Source: Eledone cirrhosa (lineage: Eukaryota > Mollusca > Cephalopoda > Octopoda > Eledonidae). Taken from it: a stretch of DNA of 64,000 nt. Positions within the stretch are counted from its first letter, which is position 1. The number at the start of each line of letters is the position of its first letter. The notes under the pieces are model-generated. The model was not told the DNA's origin, did no database searches, and saw only the letters and a list, made by a program, of their open reading frames with translations. The position numbers were made by a program, and so were the translations under genes. This document shows, piece by piece, positions 33,701 through 42,662 of this stretch. The stretch lies in contig OZ024740.1 of NCBI GenBank assembly GCA_964016885.1, positions 203,322,377 through 203,386,376 of the forward strand. The letters run 5' to 3'.

Positions 33701-36700
33701 AAGTCGAGTGACAAACAGAGTAGTATAGAGGGGGAGGAGGAGAAGAATTAGGAAGTCGAGTGACAAACAGAGTAGTATAGAGGGGGAGGAGGAGAATTAG
33801 GAAGTCGAGTGACAAACAGAGTAGTATAGAGGGGGAGGAGGAGAATTAGGAAGTCGAGTGACAAACAGAGTAGTATAGAGGGGGAGGAGGAGAATTAGGA
33901 AGTCGAGTGACAAACAGAGTAGTATAGAGGGGGAGGAGGAGGAGAATTAGGAAGTCGAGTGACAAACAGAGTAGTATAGAGGGGGAGGGGAGAATTAGGA
34001 AGTCGAGTGACAAACAGAGTAGTATAGAGGGGAGGAGGAGGAGAATTAGGAAGTCGAGTGACAAACAGAGTAGTATAGAGGGGGAGGAGGAGGAGAATTA
34101 GGAAGTCGAGTGACAAACAGAGTAGTATAGAGGGGGAGGGGGAGAATTAGGAAGTCGAGTGACAAACAGAGTAGTATAGAGGGGAAGGGGGAGGAGAATT
34201 AGGAAGTCGAGTGACAAACAGAGTAGTATAGAGGGGGAGGGGAGAATTAGGAAGTCGAGTGACAAACAGAGTAGTATAGAGGGGGAGGGGGAGAATTAGG
34301 AAGTCGAGTGACAAACAGAGTAGTATAGAGGGGGAGGAGGAGGAGAATTAGGAAGTCGAGTGACAAACAGAGTAGTATAGAGGGGAAGGGGGAGGAGAAT
34401 TAGGAAGTCGAGTGACAAACAGAGTAGTATAGAGGGGGAGGAGGAGAATTAGGAAGTCGAGTGACAAACAGAGTAGTATAGAGAGGAAGGGGGAGGAGAA
34501 TTAGGAAGTCGAGTGACAAACAGAGTAGTATAGAGGGGGAGGGAGGAGAATTAGGAAGTCGAGTGACAAACAGAGTAGTATAGAGGGGGAGGAGGAGAGA
34601 ATTAGGAAGTCGAGTGACAAACAGAGTAGTATAGAGGGGAAGGGGGAGAGAATTAGGAAGTCGAGTGACAAACAGAGTAGTATAGAGGGGGGAGGAGAAT
34701 TAGGAAGTCGAGTGACAAACAGAGTAGTATAGAGGGGGAGGGGGAGAATTAGGAAGTCGAGTGACAAACAGAGTAGTATAGAGGGGGAGGAGGAGAATTA
34801 GGAAGTCGAGTGACAAACAGAGTAGTATAGAGGGGAAGGGGGAGGAGATTAGGAAGTCGAGTGACAAACAGAGTAGTATAGAGGGGGAGGAGGAGAATTA
34901 GGAAGTCGAGTGACAAACAGAGTAGTATAGAGGGGGAGGGGGAGAATTAGGAAGTCGAGTGACAAACAGAGTAGTATAGAGGGGGAGGAGGAGGAGAATT
35001 AGGAAGTCGAGTGACAAACAGAGTAGTATAGAGGGGGAGGAGGAGAATTAGGAAGTCGAGTGACAAACAGAGTAGTATAGAGGGGAAGGGGGAGGAGAAT
35101 TAGGAAGTCGAGTGACAAACAGAGTAGTATAGAGGGGGAGGAGGAGAATTAGGAAGTCGAGTGACAAACAGAGTAGTATAGAGGGGGAGGGGAGAATTAG
35201 GAAGTCGAGTGACAAACAGAGTAGTATAGAGGGGGAGGAGGAGGAGAATTAGGAAGTCGAGTGACAAACAGAGTAGTATAGAGGGGGAGGAGGAGAATTA
35301 GGAAGTCGAGTGACAAACAGAGTAGTATAGAGGGGGAGGAGGAGAATTAGGAAGTCGAGTGACAAACAGAGTAGTATAGAGGGGGAGGGGGAGAATTAGG
35401 AAGTCGAGTGACAAACAGAGTAGTATAGAGGGGGAGGGGGAGAATTAGGAAGTCGAGTGACAAACAGAGTAGTATAGAGGGGGAGGAGGAGGAGAATTAG
35501 GAAGTCGAGTGACAAACAGAGTAGTATAGAGGGGGAGGAGGAGGAGAATTAGGAAGTCGAGTGACAAACAGAGTAGTATAGAGGGGAGGAGGAGGAGAAT
35601 TAGGAAGTCGAGTGACAAACAGAGTAGTATAGAGGGGGAGGAGAGGAGAATTAGGAAGTCGAGTGACAAACAGAGTAGTATAGAGGGGGAGGAGGAGAAT
35701 TAGGAAGTCGAGTGACAAACAGAGTAGTATAGAGGGGGAGGAGGAGAATTAGGAAGTCGAGTGACAAACAGAGTAGTATAGAGGGGGAGGAGGAAGAATT
35801 AGGAAGTCGAGTGACAAACAGAGTAGTATAGAGGGGGAGGAGGAGAATTAGGAAGTCGAGTGACAAACAGAGTAGTATAGAGGGGGAGGAGGAGGAGAAT
35901 TAGGAAGTCGAGTGACAAACAGAGTAGTATAGAGGGGGAGGAGGAGAATTAGGAAGTCGAGTGACAAACAGAGTAGTATAGAGGGGGAGGAGGAGGAGAA
36001 TTAGGAAGTCGAGTGACAAACAGAGTAGTATAGAGGGGGAGAGGAGGAGAATTAGGAAGTCGAGTGACAAACAGAGTAGTATAGAGGGGGAGGAGGAGGA
36101 GAATTAGGAAGTCGAGTGACAAACAGAGTAGTATAGAGGGGGAGGAGGAGGAGAATTAGGAAGTCGAGTGACAAACAGAGTAGTATAGAGGGGGAGGAGG
36201 AGAATTAGGAAGTCGAGTGACAAACAGAGTAGTATAGAGGGGGAGGAGGAGAATTAGGAAGTCGAGTGACAAACAGAGTAGTATAGAGGGGGAGGAGGAG
36301 GAGAATTAGGAAGTCGAGTGACAAACAGAGTAGTATAGAGGGGGAGGAGGAGAATTAGGAAGTCGAGTGACAAACAGAGTAGTATAGAGGGGGAGGAGGA
36401 GGAGAATTAGGAAGTCGAGTGACAAACAGAGTAGTATAGAGAGGAAGGGGGAGGAGAATTAGGAAGTCGAGTGACAAACAGAGTAGTATAGAGGGGGAGG
36501 AGGAGAATTAGGAAGTCGAGTGACAAACAGAGTAGTATAGAGGGGGAGGGGGAGAATTAGGAAGTCGAGTGACAAACAGAGTAGTATAGAGGGGGAGGAG
36601 GAGAATTAGGAAGTCGAGTGACAAACAGAGTAGTATAGAGGGGGAGGAGGAGAATTAGGAAGTCGAGTGACAAACAGAGTAGTATAGAGGGGGAGGAGGA

Positions 36701-38756
36701 GGAGAATTAGGAAGTCGAGTGACAAACAGAGTAGTATAGAGGGGGGGGAGGAGGAGAATTAGGAAGTCGAGTGACAAACAGAGTAGTATAGAGGGGGAGG
36801 AGGAGGAGAATTAGGAAGTCGAGTGACAAACAGAGTAGTATAGAGGGGGGGGAGGAGGAGAATTAGGAAGTCGAGTGACAAACAGAGTAGTATAGAGGGG
36901 GAGGAGGAGGAGAATTAGGAAGTCGAGTGACAAACAGAGTAGTATAGAGGGGGAGGAGGAGGAGAATTAGGAAGTCGAGTGACAAACAGAGTAGTATAGA
37001 GGGGGAGGGGGAGAATTAGGAAGTCGAGTGACAAACAGAGTAGTATAGAGGGGGGGGAGGAGGAGAATTAGGAAGTCGAGTGACAAACAGAGTAGTATAG
37101 AGGGGGAGGAGGAGGAGAATTAGGAAGTCGAGTGACAAACAGAGTAGTATAGAGGGGGGGGAGGAGGAGAATTAGGAAGTCGAGTGACAAACAGAGTAGT
37201 ATAGAGGGGGGGGAGGAGGAGAATTAGGAAGTCGAGTGACAAACAGAGTAGTATAGAGGGGGAGGAGGAGGAGAATTAGGAAGTCGAGTGACAAACAGAG
37301 TAGTATAGAGGGGGAGGGGGAGGAGAATTAGGAAGTCGAGTGACAAACAGAGTAGTATAGAGGGGGAGGAGGAGGAGAATTAGGAAGTCGAGTGACAAAC
37401 AGAGTAGTATAGAGGGGGGGGAGGAGGAGAATTAGGAAGTCGAGTGACAAACAGAGTAGTATAGAGGGGGAGGAGGAGGAGAATTAGGAAGTCGAGTGAC
37501 AAACAGAGTAGTATAGAGGGGGAGGAGGAGGAGAATTAGGAAGTCGAGTGACAAACAGAGTAGTATAGAGGGGGAGGGGGAGAATTAGGAAGTCGAGTGA
37601 CAAACAGAGTAGTATAGAGGGGGAGGAGGAGGAGAATTAGGAAGTCGAGTGACAAACAGAGTAGTATAGAGGGGGAGGAGGAGAATTAGGAAGTCGAGTG
37701 ACAAACAGAGTAGTATAGAGGGGGAGGGGGAGAATTAGGAAGTCGAGTGACAAACAGAGTAGTATAGAGGGGGAGGAGGAGAATTAGGAAGTCGAGTGAC
37801 AAACAGAGTAGTATAGAGGGGGAGGAGGAGGAGAATTAGGAAGTCGAGTGACAAACAGAGTAGTATAGAGGGGGAGGAGGAGAATTAGGAAGTCGAGTGA
37901 CAAACAGAGTAGTATAGAGGGGGAGGGGGAGAATTAGGAAGTCGAGTGACAAACAGAGTAGTATAGAGGGGGAGGAGGAGGAGAATTAGGAAGTCGAGTG
38001 ACAAACAGAGTAGTATAGAGGGGGAGGGGGAGAATTAGGAAGTCGAGTGACAAACAGAGTAGTATAGAGGGGGAGGAGGAGGAGAATTAGGAAGTCGAGT
38101 GACAAACAGAGTAGTATAGAGGGGGAGGGGGAGGAGAATTAGGAAGTCGAGTGACAAACAGAGTAGTATAGAGGGGGAGGGGGAGAATTAGGAAGTCGAG
38201 TGACAAACAGAGTAGTATAGAGGGGGAGGAGGAGAATTAGGAAGTCGAGTGACAAACAGAGTAGTATAGAGGGGGAGGGGGAGGAGAATTAGGAAGTCGA
38301 GTGACAAACAGAGTAGTATAGAGGGGGAGGGGGAGAATTAGGAAGTCGAGTGACAAACAGAGTAGTATAGAGGGGGAGGAGGAGAATTAGGAAGTCGAGT
38401 GACAAACAGAGTAGTATAGAGGGGGAGGGGGAGAATTAGGAAGTCGAGTGACAAACAGAGTAGTATAGAGGGGGAGGGGGAGAATTAGGAAGTCGAGTGA
38501 CAAACAGAGTAGTATAGAGGGGGAGGGGGAGAATTAGGAAGTCGAGTGACAAACAGAGTAGTATAGAGGGGGAGGGGGAGAATTAGGAAGTCGAGTGACA
38601 AACAGAGTAGTATAGAGGGGGAGGGGGAGAATTAGGAAGTCGAGTGACAAACAGAGTAGTATAGAGAGGGAGGGGGAGGAGAATTAGGAAGTCGAGTGAC
38701 AAACAGAGTAGTATAGAGGGGGAGGGGGAGGAGAATTAGGAAGTCGAGTGACAAAC
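15718..38756 (+). repeat. Giant minisatellite array, about 49-52 bp units over 23 kb
   Basis: The commonest unit is 49 bp: AGTATAGAGGGGGAGGAGGA, then GAATTAGGAAGTCGAGTGAC, then AAACAGAGT. Its + strand has 19 A, 20 G, 7 T and 3 C, about 80% purine. Longer variants add GAA or GGA triplets; early units use GAGAGGAAGGGGGAGAAGAATT. Dividing the length gives roughly 460 units. All variation is concentrated in the purine tract; the GAATTAGGAAGTCGAGTGAC core is almost invariant. A unit of 49 is not a multiple of 3 and neighbouring units vary in length, so the many minus-strand frames (SLDFLILL.., LFVTRLPNSPP..) are only repeat translations. The array lies between the convergent TSNAX and ZDHHC23 3' ends. 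Confidence 0.97.
26301..26500. other. Assembly gap of 200 N inside the minisatellite
   Basis: A run of exactly 200 N between two stretches of the same array. The round number suggests a placeholder, so the true array size is unknown. Confidence 0.95.
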
Positions 38757-39160
38757 GGTGATGTCGTCAATTTACAGTGTAGGGAGTTAAAGAGAATTAA
38801 ATTGTTTATAGTGGGAGAGAGAGAGGGGGGAGATAGAGATATAAATATATATATAAATAAAAATAAAGAAGGGGGGGAAGAAAAGATAGCAAAAAAGGGA
38901 GAGAAGAAAAGAATAAAACGAAAAAGAGAATGCTTACCTGCGTTTTCTTCTTTTATTCTTTATACTCCAAGATTGAACGTGATTCTTACAAACTTGTGGA
39001 GTTACCCCTAACCATACGTTGAAACCGTCCATGAAACTGGCTATCTTAACCACGAACTGGATTACAATAAGCAATTTTCTGCTTCCCTAACTATATATAT
39101 ATATACATACATATATGTACTCATATATCACCACAAGTTGGACATATATATATATATATA
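38757..39160. other. Right flank of the minisatellite, no gene seen
   Basis: A purine-rich A/G stretch (38810-38925), then unique-looking sequence, then (TA)n near 39090-39168. The open frame at 38748-39011 is low complexity and begins in the last repeat unit. Confidence 0.4.
38929..38960 (-). repeat. Right member of the inverted repeat flanking the minisatellite
   Basis: On the minus strand it reads AAGAATAAAAGAAGAAAACG followed by CAGGTAAGCATT, partner of 15499-15528. Similarity does not clearly extend in either direction. Confidence 0.6.
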
Positions 39161-39164
39161 TATA

Positions 39165-39370
39165 TATTTCATTCATTACACTTCATTTTACGTCCACTTT
39201 TTCCCTGCTTGCAAGGGTGGGATGGGAACTGATTGTGGCTTGATTTCTACAGCTGGATGCCCTTCCTAACACCAACCTCATTTACAGTGAGTGCTGGGTG
39301 CTTTTTTGCCGTGGCACCTCCACGACCACTTTGCAGTGGAATGATATAGACCCCAGTCCCTATCATCTCA
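39165..39370 (-). mobile_element. LINE 3' end (tail, hairpin, 3' UTR)
   Basis: TTTTACGTCCACTTTTTCCC then TGCTTGCAAGGGTGGGA is the hairpin region in reverse, close to subfamily A. TGGATGCCCTTCCTAACACC and AGTGAGTGCTGGGTGCTTTT are subfamily B-like 3' UTR. A mixed or intermediate copy. Confidence 0.65.
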
Positions 39371-39422
39371 TTTCTACAGCTGAGTAAACTGGAGCAATGT
39401 GAAATAAAGTGTCTTGCTCAAG

Positions 39423-39473
39423 GAAACAACACATCACCCGGTCTGAGAATTGAACTGGGTGATGTGTTGTTTC
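39423..39473. repeat. 19-bp inverted repeat, 18 of 19 matching
   Basis: GAAACAACACATCACCCGG (39423-39441) and CTGGGTGATGTGTTGTTTC (39455-39473) with a 13-bp spacer. It overlaps a SINE-like stretch (AATAAAGTGTCTTGCTCAAG at 39401) of the type also seen at 58450-58580. Confidence 0.75.
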
Positions 39474-39660
39474 ATCCTGTACCTATCCAAATAGACATGC
39501 ATGGCCACCGGCATATCACAATGATTGCATAACTGTACCTATAATTGTGTAAGCATCTGACGAAGTCACATGAATAACCAAGTAACAGAAATATATATCA
39601 TGCAATAAACAACTATGGTGAATTAATCCCGTCTTAACTACCATTATTATATATCCGAAG

Positions 39661-39850
39661 GGCGGTGGATTGGCAGTATCGCTAGAGGGTCGGACGCCAT
39701 GCTTTCCAGCATAGTTACGTCCCTTTACGACCTGAGTTCAAATCCCGCCGAGGTTGACTTTGCCTTTCATCCTTACGGGGTCGATAAAATAAAGTACCAG
39801 TAATGCACTGGGTAATTGCTGGCCTTGTGCCTAAAGTAGAAACAATTATT
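39661..39850 (+). mobile_element. tRNA-derived SINE, full length
   Basis: Same family as 13498-13685, with a longer head (GGCGGTGGATTGGCAGTATC), B-box GAGTTCAAATCC and a GTAGAAACAATTATTATA end. Probably the most complete copy in the window. Confidence 0.88.
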
Positions 39851-40149
39851 ATATATCCGAACTAAAACGCTGGTATGCCGGCACTTTAGTTCGGATCTAG
39901 CTATTGAAATGCCCGGAGCTCAGCCGTCGGGGCCCTACATTTTTTCATATATATATATGAAAAAAGAAAAAGAATGACTTCACTTTAATTTTATAATTTT
40001 ATAATTTTGCTATAAAATTGTAAAATTATAAAATTAGATTGTTTAGAATACCAAATACAAGTGAAGTCATTATTTTCCTTTTTTCAAATATACCTAACTG
40101 TTCCAAGGATTTCACACATTTTCCAATATATATATATATATATATACGG

Positions 40150-40880
40150 TGCCTGTGGTGCTGCTGCCATGATAAAACCCACCCAGTACATTCTGTAAGG
40201 TGGTTAGTGTTAATAAGGGCATCTAAATATAGAAACCATGCCAAATATGGAACATATGAGCAAGACATGGTCACCTGACAGGCATAGTCTCAGAATGTAA
40301 CAACCCATCCAACCCATGCCAGCATGGAGAGTGAAGATATAAATGGTGATGATACTTACATGTGTTTACATGTGTGTATATAGACATACATATAGGCCAC
40401 TATCATCACTGCACACCCCACTCTACCAGTGCAATATCTGTACCCCAGCCCACTAAATCACTCCCCAGCAAGACCAAGTATACTGAGCACCCTAATGCTG
40501 TAATGACATAGTACTCGTGCCACCACAAAAGCAGCCTGTCACCCTTGAAAAGTGGTAGTGCTGGAGTCACTATAAAATGCTCCCAATACATGCTATAAAA
40601 TGGTTGGTGTAAGTAAGCGCATCCAACCATAGAAACAATACTCTCAGTACACATTATAAACTGGTTGGTGTTTGGAAGGGTATCCAGTCATAGAAACCAT
40701 GTTCCCAGTACTCTCTGTAAACTGGTTGGTATTAGGAAGTGCATCCAGAAGTAGAAACCAAGCCAAAATTAAGCATATGATCAGGACCTAGTCACCTGAT
40801 CAATCTGGTTTCAGCACATGACAGTTGTTGAACCCATGCAAGCATGGAAAATAGACATTAAATACTGATGATGTTATATT
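40150..40880 (+). mobile_element. Two consecutive subfamily B LINE 3' ends
   Basis: The first copy runs to about 40350: 3' UTR motifs in reverse (AAGGTGGTTAGTGTTAATAA), hairpin CCATGCCAGCATGG, GATGATAC. The second runs from about 40400 to 40875. It has three diverged units around AAACTGGTTGGTGTT / CCAGTCATAGAAACCATG, then CCATGCAAGCATGG and GACATTAAATACTGATGATG. Confidence 0.6.
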
Positions 40881-41005
40881 TACACACACACACACATAGA
40901 TACATACACATATATACATATATATATATGTGTGTGTGTAAATGAAGTAATTCCGTCGGAACGGTACAAGAAAAAAAGAGTGCTCTATGTAGGCTACAGA
41001 GCTTA

Positions 41006-41995
41006 TTAGTTATGTAATAAACAACATAAGATAATTATTTCATTTACCAGTGGTTTCTTGAAAGCAGATATATCTATTTTCAGTCGTCAGAATGAATAAA
41101 ACATGGTGTTTTTATTAAATATGGACTTGAAAACAAAAATTTAGGAAATATGAAAGTGAGGCTGAGGAAACAATGGGCGAAGAGGAAGAGAAAAAAAGAA
41201 AAAAAAGGAAAATTACATATGTATATATAAAAACAATAAATATATAAACATAAACACACTCAACCATGCGCATATACTTAAAAAGTATGTAGACGTATAC
41301 TTTGTCACATAAGCGTATATGTATCTTTGTGCACCACGGAAAAATTTACAATTCTCCAAAACTTGAAAGCCTCTTCCATTTGCCTCAACTCCAAGACCGA
41401 GATCTTCAGATGTTGTCCACATCTGATATCGCATCTACTTTTTAACTGGATTGACATTCCTACGATGACTCAACCACCTTGAGCTTCTTTACTCATTACG
41501 CCTTCCACTCACCACGAATATTATTACCCTATGAATTCATACTTCTTACCCATATATACTTTTTCTCCCTCATCTCCTATATCTCTTAATATTTATTTTC
41601 CTATTATTTAAACATTTTTTTCAGTTGACTTATAATCCCCCCTACTTTCTACCTTACCCTTTACACATACACACCCACCACCTTTATCCTTTATTCAGTT
41701 CACTCTTTAACCAGATACTATCATCTAGATCTCATCGCAAACCTTTTACATTTTTTTCCCTTACCTATTCCTAATAATTGTGTTTATTATTTCAATTTTA
41801 CTCCCCTTTTGTCCTTACTTACCCACTAGGTTTTTATGTTCTCACATAGGGCTGTGTGGGCGCATTTGCAGACAGGCTCATCTGTACATACTTTATAGTA
41901 TTTTGATTATTTATTTGTATGTGTGCGTGTATGTATATATATATATATATTTATATGTATATATATATATGTGTATATGTATGCGTATTTATATG

Positions 41996-42026
<31 letters not shown>

Positions 42027-42389
42027 ATATGTATATGTATGCGTATGTATTTTGTCCATGCCTGTAGATACATATACGCTTATGTGACAAAGTATACGTC
42101 TACGTACTTTTTAAGTTTATGCGCGTGGTTGAGTGTGTGTATGTTTATATATTTATTGTTTTTATATATACATATGTAAATTTTACTTTTTTTCTTTTTT
42201 TCTCTTCTTCCTCTTCGCCCGTTGTTTCCTCAGCCTCACTTTCATATTTCTTAAATTTTTATTTTTAAATCCATATTTAATAAAAACACCATGTTTTATT
42301 CATTCTGACGACTGAAAACAGATATATCTGCTTTCAAGAAACCACTGGTAAATGAAATAATTATCTTATGTTGTTTATTACATAACTAA
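41006..42389. mobile_element. Foldback element with about 320-bp inverted arms
   Basis: The left arm 41006-41326 (TTAGTTATGTAATAAACAAC ... ATAAGCGTATATGTATCT) and the right arm 42065-42389 are reverse complements at roughly 95% by eye, with a 738-bp loop. The loop contains CT-rich sequence and (TA)/(TATG) runs but no transposase. The right tip lies 20 bp from the ZDHHC23 stop codon. No clear target-site duplication was found. It could be a foldback DNA transposon derivative or two inverted copies of one repeat. Confidence 0.8.
42374..42379 (-). promoter_or_regulatory. Candidate poly(A) signal AATAAA for the ZDHHC23-like gene
   Basis: AATAAA on the minus strand, about 31 nt after the stop codon at 42412-42410. 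It lies inside the tip of the foldback arm (GTAATAAACAAC), and the left arm carries the same string. Confidence 0.5.
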
Positions 42390-42409
42390 ATATATATATA
42401 TATTAATTT

Positions 42410-42662
42410 TTACATGGGAATCTTCTGTGAAATACTTCGAGAAGGCCTGAAAAGAAACTCCAGCCAGTTGTGGAGAAAACCTTTATTGTGGACATTGTTG
42501 TAGGCGTAGATACCAAGGAATGTTTTCTTGTGAATCAGTGCTTGATGTAACTCCTGTGATGTGATGTTCTGACTGATGAGCATTAACTGCTGTAAGAATG
42601 CCAGGAGCATTACTACAGTGCTTACTGAAACATAGCAGGCCGTCACAAAACTAATGGATGTT
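42410..42662 (-). CDS. ZDHHC23: ZDHHC23-like terminal exon: sixth membrane segment and C-terminus
   Basis: The acceptor is TCTCTTACTGCAG before 42662 and the stop TAA is at 42412-42410. It encodes [20 protein letters not shown], then [20 protein letters not shown], and later [12 protein letters not shown]. The last residues are QKIPM. The -IPM end fits a loose class II PDZ ligand pattern; human ZDHHC23 is known for a C-terminal PDZ-type contact with nNOS, but equivalence here is only a guess. Confidence 0.88.

Noticed and set aside
19733..35866. Dozens of minus-strand frames of 70-170 codons reading SLDFLILL / LFVTRLPNSPP / YYSVCHSTS
   Set aside because: They are the 49-bp minisatellite translated in its three frames. 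Unit length is not a multiple of 3 and indels shift the frame, so no protein is maintained.
15718..38756. CRISPR-like array, because of regular 49-bp periodicity
   Set aside because: There are no unique spacers: the whole unit is repeated, the genome is animal, and no cas genes are present.
15718..38756. Telomeric or classical centromeric satellite
   Set aside because: The unit has no TTAGGG-like repeat and no recognisable CENP-B-type box; location near genes gives no support either way.
41780..42179. Frames rich in YIYIYMYIC
   Set aside because: Translations of (TATA)/(TATG) repeats in the foldback loop and arm.
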